A stretch of 64,000 nt of DNA. It comes from Roseomonas haemaphysalidis. Its GTDB lineage: Bacteria > Pseudomonadota > Alphaproteobacteria > Acetobacterales > Acetobacteraceae. The stretch spans positions 2,835,001-2,899,000 of the forward strand of contig NZ_CP061177.1 in assembly GCF_017355405.1 (NCBI RefSeq), read 5' to 3'. Position numbers and translations under genes: made by a program. Positions 54,902-62,889 of this stretch are shown here, in pieces. Below the pieces are notes generated by a model. It worked only from the letters and a program-made list of their open reading frames with translations. It did not search any database and was not told where the DNA came from. Position 1 is the first letter of the stretch. Every line of letters starts with the position of its first letter.

Positions 54902-57430
54902 ATGCGAACATTGCCGGAACCCTTCGCCACCTGGTTCGCCTCGCGGGGCTGGAAGCCACGGCCGCACCAGATGCAGATGCTGGCGGCGGCCGAGGCGGGG
55001 GAAAGCGCGCTGCTGATCGCCCCCACCGGCGGCGGCAAGACGCTGGCAGGCTTTCTGCCCAGCCTGATCCAGCTGCACCGGGCACCGCAGCCCGGCTTGC
55101 ACACCTTGTATATCTCGCCGCTCAAGGCGCTGGCGGTGGACATCGCCCGCAATCTCACCGAGCCGGCGGCCGAGATGGCGCTCGACATCCGCATCGAGAC
55201 GCGCACCGGCGACACCCCGGCCAACCGGCGCGCCCGCCAGCGGACCGATCCGCCGCAGATCCTGCTGACCACCCCGGAAAGCCTGACCCTGCTGCTGTCG
55301 CTTTCCGACGCGCACGAGATGTTCGGCAGCCTGAAATGCGTGGTGCTGGACGAGATCCATGCGCTGGCCGGCACCAAGCGGGGCGACCAGCTGGCCTTGT
55401 GCCTGTCCCGCCTGTCCGCCCTGGCGCCGGACATGCGGCGGGTGGGGCTGTCCGCCACCGTGGCGCACCCCCGCGCGCTGGCCGCGTGGTGCGCCGCCGA
55501 TGCCGACCCGGACAAGGTGCGCACCGTGCGTGCCGCCGGGGGCGTGAAGCCGAAGCTGGAAACGCTGCTGCCTTCCGGCCGCCTGCCCTGGGGCGGCCAC
55601 ATGGGGCTGACCACCATGCCGGAGGTGTATGGGCGCCTGCGCGATGCGGCGGTGACCATCGTCTTCACCAACACCCGCGCCCAGTCTGAGCTGTGCTTCC
55701 AGGCGCTGTGGCGGCTGAACGACGACAACCTGCCGATCGCCCTGCACCATGGCTCCCTGACCGTGGAGCAGCGGCGCAAGGTGGAGGCGGCCATGGCCGC
55801 CGGCAAGCTGCGGGCCGTGGTTGCCACCGCGTCGCTGGACCTCGGCATCGACTGGGGGGCGGTGGACCAGGTGATCCAGGTGGGGGCACCCAAGGGCGTG
55901 GCGCGGCTGCTGCAGCGTGTGGGCCGCGCCAACCACCGCATGGACGAGCCGTCCCGCGCCGCGCTCGTGCCGGCCAACCGCTTCGAGGTGATCGAGTGCC
56001 GCGCCGCCATCGAATCGGTGGCCGCCGGCGAGATGGATGGCGAGCCGCCGCGCCCGGGGGGCCTCGACGTGCTGGCGCAGCACATCCTGGCCATGGCCTG
56101 CCACGCGCCCTTTCTGCCGGACGAGCTGTATGCCGAGATCCGCGGCGCCGCCCCCTATGCCGGCCTGACCCGGCAGGACTTCGAGGATACGCTGCGCTTC
56201 GTGGAGGACGGCGGCTACGCGCTGTCGGGCTACGACCGCTTCCGCCGGCTGTTCCGCGACTTCGAGGGGCGGGTGCATGTGCGTGGCCCCCAGGTGCAGC
56301 GGCAGCTCCGCATGAACCTCGGCACCATCGTCGAGACGCCGGCCATCAAGGTGCGGATGCGCGGCGGCCCCGTGCTGGGCGAGGTAGAGGAATGGTTCGT
56401 CTCCACCCTGGAGCCGGGCGACAACTTCATCTTCGCCGGCCAGGTGCTGCGCTTCGAGGCGATGGACGCCAACGCCGTCATCGTCTCGCGCGGTGGCGGC
56501 GACGAACCGCGGGTGCCCGCCTACGCCGGCAGCAAGCTGCCGCTGTCCACCCACCTCGCCCGCCGGGTGCGCGGCATCATTTCAGACAAGGCGCAGTGGA
56601 AGAGCCTGCCCAAGGCGGTGCGCGAATGGCTTGGCATGCAGGAGCTGCGATCCGAGCTGCCGCCGCTGGAAGGGCTGCTGGTGGAGGTGTTCCAGCGTGG
56701 CAACCGCTGGTTCACCGTGGCCTATTGCTTCGAGGGGCGGCTTGCGCACCAGACGCTGGGCATGCTGGTGACCAAGCGCATGGAGCGGCTGGGATGGGGG
56801 CCGCTCGGCTTTCTCGGCACGGACTATGTGATGGCGGTGTGGTCGGCCTTTGAGCCGGGCGAGATCGAGCAGCTGTTCGAGGAGGACCTGCTGGGCGAGG
56901 AGCTGGAGGAATGGATCGCCGAGAGCTCCATGTTGCGCCGGACCTTCCGCAACATCGCCACCATCGCCGGGCTGTTGGAAAAGAACCACCCGGGCCAGGA
57001 AAAGTCCGGGCGGCAGATGACCATGTCGGCGGACCTGATCTACGACGTGCTGCGCAAGCACGAGCCGGACCATATCCTGCTGCGGGCCACCCGTGCCGAG
57101 GCCGCCTTTGGCCTGACCGACGTGCGGCGCATCGCGACCTTGTTGGAACGTGCGCGCGACGACATCCGGGTGCGGCGGCTGGACCGCGTGTCGCCCCTGG
57201 CCGTGCCCGCCTTGATCGAGGAAGGCCGCGAATGGGTGTCCGGCACCGCCGAGGACGCCTTGCTGGCCGAGGCCACCGCCCTGGTTTCGGAAGCCACCTG
57301 GGGCGAGGACAGCTTCACCGGCGAGATTTCCGACGGCGCGCCCGAGCCACCGCCGCCGCCGCCCCGCGCGCCCCGCAAGTCGCGTTCCATGCAGTTCGCG
57401 GCGCGGCGCCCCCGGCGACCCAAGCGATAG
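54902..57430 (+). CDS. Lhr-type DEXH-box helicase of the ligase-associated DNA damage response
   Basis: An 842-residue superfamily 2 helicase. Walker A is APTGGGKT (residues 40-47), SPLKALAVD is motif Ia, TTPESL is motif Ib, DEIH (150-153) is motif II and GLSATV is motif III. IVFTNTRAQSELCFQ, VVATASLDLGIDWGAVDQVIQVGAPKGVARLLQRVGRANHR are motifs IV-VI. The C-terminal Lhr-core winged helix and beta-barrel domain follows, then a basic Pro-rich tail. This matches the short Lhr proteins encoded with an ATP-dependent ligase, a nuclease and PdeM. Only PdeM is adjacent here. An upstream extension in frame is unlikely; the ATG matches the family start. Confidence 0.93.
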   Translation: MRTLPEPFATWFASRGWKPRPHQMQMLAAAEAGESALLIAPTGGGKTLAGFLPSLIQLHRAPQPGLHTLYISPLKALAVDIARNLTEPAAEMALDIRIETRTGDTPANRRARQRTDPPQILLTTPESLTLLLSLSDAHEMFGSLKCVVLDEIHALAGTKRGDQLALCLSRLSALAPDMRRVGLSATVAHPRALAAWCAADADPDKVRTVRAAGGVKPKLETLLPSGRLPWGGHMGLTTMPEVYGRLRDAAVTIVFTNTRAQSELCFQALWRLNDDNLPIALHHGSLTVEQRRKVEAAMAAGKLRAVVATASLDLGIDWGAVDQVIQVGAPKGVARLLQRVGRANHRMDEPSRAALVPANRFEVIECRAAIESVAAGEMDGEPPRPGGLDVLAQHILAMACHAPFLPDELYAEIRGAAPYAGLTRQDFEDTLRFVEDGGYALSGYDRFRRLFRDFEGRVHVRGPQVQRQLRMNLGTIVETPAIKVRMRGGPVLGEVEEWFVSTLEPGDNFIFAGQVLRFEAMDANAVIVSRGGGDEPRVPAYAGSKLPLSTHLARRVRGIISDKAQWKSLPKAVREWLGMQELRSELPPLEGLLVEVFQRGNRWFTVAYCFEGRLAHQTLGMLVTKRMERLGWGPLGFLGTDYVMAVWSAFEPGEIEQLFEEDLLGEELEEWIAESSMLRRTFRNIATIAGLLEKNHPGQEKSGRQMTMSADLIYDVLRKHEPDHILLRATRAEAAFGLTDVRRIATLLERARDDIRVRRLDRVSPLAVPALIEEGREWVSGTAEDALLAEATALVSEATWGEDSFTGEISDGAPEPPPPPPRAPRKSRSMQFAARRPRRPKR

Positions 57431-57528
57431 CTTGACGATGGGGAGAACAATTCGCGCCCGCATCGTGACAGCTGTTGCCACTTTCCTTCTTCCCGGCCCC
57501 GCCCGCCTCCGCTAACCCGTTGTTGAAC

Positions 57529-58254
57529 ATGATTGCAGCTCCTTTCCATCTTGCCGGCGAGCGGCTCCTGCTGGACCCCTCCGGCGCCGTCTTCTGGCCG
57601 TCCCGGCAGCTCCTCGCGGTGTCAGACCTGCACCTGGAAAAGGGCAGCCACTTCGCCAGCCGTGGCCGCTTCGTGCCGCCCTATGACACGCGCGAAACCT
57701 TGGGCCGCCTGCAGCCGCTGCTGCGGCGCTACACGCCGGACCGCATCGTCTTTCTGGGCGACAGCTTCCACGATGCCGGGGGCGCCGGCCGGATGCACGA
57801 GTCCGACCGTGCCACGCTGCTGCACCTGCTGGGCAACCGCCTGGTCACCTGGGTGCTGGGCAACCACGACCCGGTGGGGCCGGACGGCCTGCCCGGCGAA
57901 GCGGTGGAGGAACTGCACGACGGCCCCTTCACGTTTCGCCACATCGGCGTGCCCGGCAAGGACAGCGGCTTCGAGCTGAGCGGGCATTTCCACCCCAAGG
58001 CCAGCCTGCCCACCCGCTGTGGCCCGGTCACCCGCCCCTGCTTTCTGGCCGATGCGCGCCGGGTCATGCTGCCGGCCTTTGGTGCCTATACGGGCGGGTT
58101 GGAAATCACGGCGCAACCCATCGCCGCGCTGTTTCCCCGCGGCGGGCGGGCGTTCCTGCTGGGGCGCGACCGGCTGTACAGCGCCGCCGTGGGGCCGATG
58201 AAGCACTTGGCCGCCATGACCGGAACGGCCACTGCGTCGTTACAGACATCATGA
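57529..58254 (+). CDS. pdeM: Ligase-associated DNA damage response endonuclease PdeM
   Basis: A 241-residue calcineurin-like phosphoesterase. FHLAGERLLLDPSGAVFWP is the characteristic start. Metal motifs are SDLHLEKGS (Asp33, His35), GDSFHDAGG, LGNHDP and SGHFHPKAS with the final His pair. PdeM has been linked to end processing of DNA in a repair operon with an Lhr-type helicase. The TTG farther upstream could start translation, but the ATG matches the family. It is 98 bases after the helicase stop, same strand, so probably cotranscribed. Confidence 0.92.
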   Translation: MIAAPFHLAGERLLLDPSGAVFWPSRQLLAVSDLHLEKGSHFASRGRFVPPYDTRETLGRLQPLLRRYTPDRIVFLGDSFHDAGGAGRMHESDRATLLHLLGNRLVTWVLGNHDPVGPDGLPGEAVEELHDGPFTFRHIGVPGKDSGFELSGHFHPKASLPTRCGPVTRPCFLADARRVMLPAFGAYTGGLEITAQPIAALFPRGGRAFLLGRDRLYSAAVGPMKHLAAMTGTATASLQTS

Positions 58255-58327
58255 GCGACGACCGACCCTTCCCGCCCCGCCGCCCCGCCGCCGCCCCTCT
58301 GGCCGCGACAGCAGCGCCGGTGGCGGG

Positions 58328-59077
58328 ATGAACGCGCAGGGTGCATCACCGGCCTGGCCCAGCCTTTCCACCTTGCGGCCCGCCTTCAAGGGATTGCGGG
58401 TGGTGGGCGACGTGCATGGCGACGCCACGGCCTTTTCCGCCGCCATCGAAGGCGCCAGGGCCAAGCAGCTGTTCACGCTGCAGCTCGGCGACCTGACCGA
58501 CCGTGGGCCCGACAGCGCCGCCACCCTGCGCATGGCGCTGGCGTTGCTGGCGGAGCGGCAGGGGCTGTTTCTGTTGGGCAACCACGACCACAAGCTGCGC
58601 CGCGCGCTGGCCGGCGCCCTGGTACGACCCGATCCGGAAGGGCTGGGGGTCACTCTGTCGCAGATCGCCGCCGCGCCGGATGCCGATACGTTGCGGACAG
58701 AGGCGCTGGAAGCCATCGGCCACGCCCCCGCCTGGCTGCGGCTCGGCCCCTGGCTGTTCGTGCATGGCGGCTTTCACCCCCGCATGCTGCGCGAGCCGCC
58801 GCCGCCCGCCGCCGGCAGTTCCAAGCCGGATGGGCTGGTGCCGCGCGCCATGTTCGGCCAGGTGACTAGCCGCACCCGCGTGGATGGATACCCGGAGCGC
58901 CTGCACAACTGGGTGCACCGCATCCCCTCCGGCATCACCGTGTATTGCGGGCATGAGACGCGCAGCGCCGATGGCCGCCCCTACGTGGCCGTGGCGGCGG
59001 CGGGCGGCCGGGCGGTGTTTCTGGACACCGGCGCCGGCAAGGGCGGACACCTGTCCTGGATCGACCTGCCGTGGTGA
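58328..59077 (+). CDS. PPP-family metallophosphoesterase (Ser/Thr phosphatase-like)
   Basis: A 249-residue two-metal phosphatase. GDVHG (Asp28, His30), GDLTDRG (Asp55, Asp58), GNHDH (Asn85, His86) and a later FVHGGFHP with YCGHET complete the PPP pattern GDxHG-GDxxDRG-GNHE. Bacterial members act as protein phosphatases or diadenosine tetraphosphatases (PrpA/PrpE/ApaH group); the substrate is open. It follows pdeM by 73 bases and may belong to the same transcript, although it is of a different phosphoesterase family. Cytosolic. Confidence 0.9.
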   Translation: MNAQGASPAWPSLSTLRPAFKGLRVVGDVHGDATAFSAAIEGARAKQLFTLQLGDLTDRGPDSAATLRMALALLAERQGLFLLGNHDHKLRRALAGALVRPDPEGLGVTLSQIAAAPDADTLRTEALEAIGHAPAWLRLGPWLFVHGGFHPRMLREPPPPAAGSSKPDGLVPRAMFGQVTSRTRVDGYPERLHNWVHRIPSGITVYCGHETRSADGRPYVAVAAAGGRAVFLDTGAGKGGHLSWIDLPW

Positions 59078-59179
59078 GCATGGCCCTGGTGAGCGTGGCG
59101 CTGGCGGCAACGGGCCTTTGACCGCGTGGCGCCGATGGGGGAACATCGGGGCAACGCGCAAGGCAAGGGACGAACAACA

Positions 59180-60388
59180 ATGCCGCCGGTCACCAACATC
59201 GAGGATCTGCGGCTCCGCGCCCGCCGCCGCATCCCCCGTGCCATCTTCGACTACGCCGATCGCGGCTCCTATGACGAGGCGACCTACCGCGCCAATCGGG
59301 CCGACCTCGCCGCGCTGAAGCTGCGGCAGCGGGTGATGATCGACGTGTCCGAGCGCAGCACCGCCACCACCATGCTGGGCGAGCGGGTGACCATGCCGGT
59401 CGGCATCGCTCCCACCGGACTGACCGGTCTGTTCCACGCGGATGGCGAGATCCTGGGCGCCCGCGCGGCACAAAGCTTCGGCATCCCCTTTTGCCTGTCC
59501 ACCATGTCCATCTGCTCGATCGAGGACGTGGCGGAGGCGGTGGACAAGCCTTTCTGGTTCCAGCTCTACGTGATGCGCGACCGCGGCTTCAGCCGGACGC
59601 TGGTGGAGCGCGCCATCGCCGCCAAGTGCTCAGCCCTGGTGCTGACGCTGGACCTGCAGATCCAGGGCCAGCGGCACAACGACATCAAGAACGGCTTGGC
59701 GGTGCCGCCGAAGCTGACGCTGAAGAACGCGCTGGACATCGCCACCAAGCCGGACTGGGCGCTGCGGGTGCTGCGCGGCAAGCGCAGGAGCTTCGGCAAC
59801 CTGGCGGACGCGCCGGGCGCCAAGGAAGGACTGGCGACATTGTCCCACTGGATCGCCGGGCAGTTCGACCCGTCGCTGTCCTGGAAGGACGTGGAGTGGA
59901 TCCGCTCCATCTGGCCCGGCAAGCTGATCCTGAAGGGCGTGCTGGACGTGGATGATGCCCTCATCGCGGCAGGGCTCGGCGCGGATGCCATGGTGGTGTC
60001 CAACCACGGTGGCCGCCAGCTGGATGGCGCCCCCTCCTCCATCTCCGTGCTGCCGTCCATCGTGGAAGCGGTGGGCGACCGGACGGAAGTGATGTTCGAT
60101 GGCGGCGTGCGGTCCGGCCAGGACGTCCTGAAGGCGGTGGCCCTGGGGGCCAAGAGCTGCCTGATCGGCAAGGCCTGGCTCTACGGGCTGGCGGCGGGCG
60201 GCGAACAGGGTGTCACCCAGGCGCTGGAACTGATCCGCAAGGAGCTGGACGTCAGCATGGCGCTGACCGGCACCAAGGATATCCGCGACGTCACGCCCGG
60301 GCTGCTCCACCAGCCCCGGCACGGCGACGTGGTCCGCCCCGCCGGCGGCCGCCCCACCGCCACGGCCGAGCCGCAGGCCGCGGAATAA
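59180..60388 (+). CDS. lldD: FMN-dependent alpha-hydroxy-acid dehydrogenase (L-lactate dehydrogenase LldD-like)
   Basis: A 402-residue TIM-barrel flavoenzyme. IFDYADRGSYDEATYRAN opens the barrel. PVGIAPTGLTGLFHADGE, FQLYVMRDRGFSRTLVERA and LILKGVLDVDDALIAAGLGADAMVVSNHGGRQLDG carry the FMN lysine and the catalytic His. EVMFDGGVRSGQDVLKAVALGAKSCLIG binds the FMN phosphate. It oxidises L-lactate (or mandelate or glycolate) and passes electrons to the quinone pool or oxygen. The Pro/Ala-rich tail after TPGLLHQP is extra. The exact hydroxy acid is not certain. The ATG follows AAGGGACGA. Confidence 0.88.
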   Translation: MPPVTNIEDLRLRARRRIPRAIFDYADRGSYDEATYRANRADLAALKLRQRVMIDVSERSTATTMLGERVTMPVGIAPTGLTGLFHADGEILGARAAQSFGIPFCLSTMSICSIEDVAEAVDKPFWFQLYVMRDRGFSRTLVERAIAAKCSALVLTLDLQIQGQRHNDIKNGLAVPPKLTLKNALDIATKPDWALRVLRGKRRSFGNLADAPGAKEGLATLSHWIAGQFDPSLSWKDVEWIRSIWPGKLILKGVLDVDDALIAAGLGADAMVVSNHGGRQLDGAPSSISVLPSIVEAVGDRTEVMFDGGVRSGQDVLKAVALGAKSCLIGKAWLYGLAAGGEQGVTQALELIRKELDVSMALTGTKDIRDVTPGLLHQPRHGDVVRPAGGRPTATAEPQAAE

Positions 60389-60415
60389 TACGGCGCGGCA
60401 ACGTCACACGAAATC

Positions 60416-60449
60416 CGGCACGGCATCCCGTTACAGCGATGCCGTGCCG
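60416..60449 (+). terminator. Long perfect hairpin between lldD and sixA
   Basis: CGGCACGGCATC pairs completely with GATGCCGTGCCG around a 10-base loop, 28 bases after the lldD stop. There is no T-run, and the stem ends 15 bases before the sixA ATG. It could therefore be a weak terminator of lldD or a structure affecting sixA translation. Confidence 0.45.
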
Positions 60450-60464
60450 TGCCACATTGCCGTC

Positions 60465-61001
60465 ATGCGGCAATTGATCCTGCTCCGTCACGCCAAGTCG
60501 TCCTGGGATGATCCCGGTTTGCCGGACCACGCCCGCCCCCTGAACGCCCGGGGCCGCCGCGCCGCCGCCGTGATGGCGGCCGTGATGCGTGACCTGGGGC
60601 TGGGGCCGGACCTCGTGCTCGTCTCCTCCGCCCGGCGGACGCTGCAAACGCTGGAAGCGCTGTCGCCCCTGCCGGACAGCCCGCTGGTCGAGCCGATGGA
60701 CGACCTCTACCTCGCCACCTGGCAGCGCATGCTGGACACGTTGCGCGGGCTGCCTGAGACGGTGCGCAGCGTGCTGCTGATCGGCCACAACCCCGGCATG
60801 CATGACTTGGCCCTCGCGCTGGCGGGGCCCGAGGCCATGCAGCGTGGCACCGCCCCCGGCACCGCGCGGCTGGCGGACAACTTCCCGACCGCCGCCCTGG
60901 CGGAATTCTCGATCGGCGTGCCCTGGCGGTCGCTGCAGCAGGGCCAGGCGCGGCTGCTGCGCTTTATCGCACCCAACGACCTGCCCGAGATGGCCGGCTG
61001 A
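60465..61001 (+). CDS. sixA: SixA-type histidine phosphatase
   Basis: A 178-residue member of the phosphoglycerate mutase-like superfamily. QLILLRHAKSSWDDPGLPDHARPLNARGRRAA gives the RH(A) catalytic His and the N-terminal SixA signature. SSARRTLQTLEAL and VLLIGHNPGMHDLALAL give the second catalytic His. SixA dephosphorylates phosphohistidine on phosphotransfer proteins (for example PTS-related or ArcB-type). GTG/ATG starts upstream are possible, but the ATG at RQLILLRH is the family start. Its stop is directly followed by the CHAD gene, so the two are probably coupled. Confidence 0.9.
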   Translation: MRQLILLRHAKSSWDDPGLPDHARPLNARGRRAAAVMAAVMRDLGLGPDLVLVSSARRTLQTLEALSPLPDSPLVEPMDDLYLATWQRMLDTLRGLPETVRSVLLIGHNPGMHDLALALAGPEAMQRGTAPGTARLADNFPTAALAEFSIGVPWRSLQQGQARLLRFIAPNDLPEMAG

Positions 61002-62510
61002 ATGGAGCCCCCCGCCGCCGCGCCGCCGCCGGAACCACTGCCAGAGCCGCCGCCGCCCGTGCCACCGCTGGAACTGGAGCTGGAACTGCCGCCCGAGGCC
61101 GTGGCGCAGTTGTGGCGGCATGCCGCGCTGGGCCAGCCCCGCGCCCGGGGCGTGGCCGAGGACTGCGTCTGGCTGGACAGCGCCGATGGCCAATTGTCGA
61201 AGCGGGGCGAAGCGCTGGAAGCCCCCCGCAAAGGCCCGCGGCGGCACCTGCGGGTGATGCCGCCGGAGGGTTCGCAGCCACCCGGTTTGGCCCCGCTGCC
61301 CCTGGCGGAATACGCGCCCTCAGCCGCACCCGACGTCGTGGCCGACCAGATCCTGCAGCCTCTCGCCGCCTTCACCGGCCGCCGGCAGGAGGTCGTGGCG
61401 GGTGGCGTGCGGCTTGTGCTGCGCCATGGCAACCTGCGCTGCGTCGCGGCGGAAGCGCCCATCGCGCGCCTGACGCTCAGCGGCCCGGCCCCGGCGTTGC
61501 TGACGCTGGCGGCGGAGCTGGCGCGCGACCTGCCGCTGCTGCCCGCCCGCGCCGCGATGCCCGAAGCCGCGCAGGCGCTGGCCCGCCAGCAATCCCCCCG
61601 CCCCCGGCGCCTGGGTCCACCGGACCTCGGGGAAACGGAAACGGTGCCCGACGCGCTGGCACTGTCCATCGGTCATCTGGCCGAGGTGCTGTTGTGGCAC
61701 AGCGGCCGGGTTGGGCCCGATGCCGGGCCGGAAGGGGTGCACCAATGCCGCGTCGCCATCCGGCGCCTGCGGTCCTGCCTCAAGCAGTTCCGGCCGGTGG
61801 CCGATGCACCGCCCTTGCGCGAGCTGGATGCCATGCTGGGCGATCTGGCCCGGGCCATGGGTGCGGCGCGCGACCTGGATGTCTTTTTGCGCGACCTGGG
61901 CGCGGCGCTGGGGCGTGCGGCCGGCGAGGACCGCCGCGTGGCAACGCTGTTGCGCGTGGCAGAGGCCCGGCGGCGCGCGGCCTATGCGACGCTGGCGGTA
62001 CGGCTGGCCTCGCCGCAGTTCCGCCGACTGATTTGGTTTGCTTGCTGCCTGGCGGTGCTTCGCGAATGGCTACCGGACGATGGCACTGAGGCGGCACCGC
62101 TGCGCCCCTTCGCCGCGGCCACCTTGTCCCGCCGCTGGCGCCAACTGCGGCGGCGTGGCGCCGGGATCGAGGAGCTGGATGCCGAGGCGCTGCACGAGCT
62201 GCGGCTGGCCGGCAAGCGGCTGCGCTATGCGGCCGAGTTGTTCGCACCGCTGTGGCCGGGCAAGGCCGGACGCCGGTTCCTGAAGCGCCTAGCCGCCTTG
62301 CAGGAAGCCCTGGGTCTGGCGAACGACACGCATGTGGCCCGCGCCTTGGCTGCCGGGCTGGGCCAGCCCCTGGCGGGCAGCGGCAAGGCGGGCGGCTGGG
62401 CGGTGGGGCTGGCGGAAGGCTTCGCCCTGGCCCAGGGCGCAGGCGCGCGGCGCGACGCGATCCGTGCCTGGCACCGGCTGCGCAAGGCAGAGCCGTTCTG
62501 GAAGGACTAG
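61002..62510 (+). CDS. CHAD-domain protein with degenerate CYTH domain
   Basis: A 502-residue protein. A Pro-rich start is followed by a CYTH-like region (about residues 22-190) whose hallmark ExExK reads E24-L-E26-L-E28, so the Lys is missing. The C-terminal CHAD domain (about 215-500) is Arg/His-rich and all-helical: EGVHQCRVAIRRLRS (His247, Arg250, Arg254-257), RAMGAARDLDVFLRDL and ALHELRLAGKRLRYAAELF. CHAD binds polyphosphate; CYTH domains often hydrolyse triphosphate. Here the CYTH part is probably inactive and the protein may bind polyphosphate granules. It begins right at the sixA stop (TGAATG). Confidence 0.85.
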   Translation: MEPPAAAPPPEPLPEPPPPVPPLELELELPPEAVAQLWRHAALGQPRARGVAEDCVWLDSADGQLSKRGEALEAPRKGPRRHLRVMPPEGSQPPGLAPLPLAEYAPSAAPDVVADQILQPLAAFTGRRQEVVAGGVRLVLRHGNLRCVAAEAPIARLTLSGPAPALLTLAAELARDLPLLPARAAMPEAAQALARQQSPRPRRLGPPDLGETETVPDALALSIGHLAEVLLWHSGRVGPDAGPEGVHQCRVAIRRLRSCLKQFRPVADAPPLRELDAMLGDLARAMGAARDLDVFLRDLGAALGRAAGEDRRVATLLRVAEARRRAAYATLAVRLASPQFRRLIWFACCLAVLREWLPDDGTEAAPLRPFAAATLSRRWRQLRRRGAGIEELDAEALHELRLAGKRLRYAAELFAPLWPGKAGRRFLKRLAALQEALGLANDTHVARALAAGLGQPLAGSGKAGGWAVGLAEGFALAQGAGARRDAIRAWHRLRKAEPFWKD

Positions 62511-62889
62511 CCGGCGGTCTGCCTTGACTGCCGCACGAAACTCCGGTCCAGGCGGCACCGCCACCCTGTCGGGCATCTCACGCATCGCAGCCGGTCTGTG
62601 TGCGGCTGTTTCCCGGGGCCGGGCCGCGCAGAGCGAAGTCGCGCTCGTGATCGATGTTGAGACTCGGCGCGCGGCGGAGGCCTAGCGCAAAGCGCAGGAC
62701 GCGGCCCTTTCTCGCTGGCGTGACGGCTGATCCGCCCCATGTGATGCGCACCAGCGGGATGGAGGCACACGGCGGCCTCCCCCCGGATGGACACCCATCG
62801 CGGCCCTGCCTATCTTGCGCTGCATCATGACGGCGCCGCGTCACACGGCGGCACCGCCCCCCGCGAGCAACAGACTCAAGGAAGACGCC
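62511..62889 (+). other. Intergenic region upstream of gltA
   Basis: About 380 bases without a gene I can support. The region is GC-rich and contains a long leader before gltA. TTGACT near 62524 and TTGAGA near 62664 look like -35 boxes, but no good -10 element was found at either. Only GAAGGAAG-type sequence just ahead of the gltA ATG is a convincing ribosome-binding site. Confidence 0.5.

Noticed and set aside
62507-62794. 95-codon minus-strand frame upstream of gltA
   Set aside because: Arg/Pro/His-rich, without ribosome site or homology features; treated as non-coding leader.
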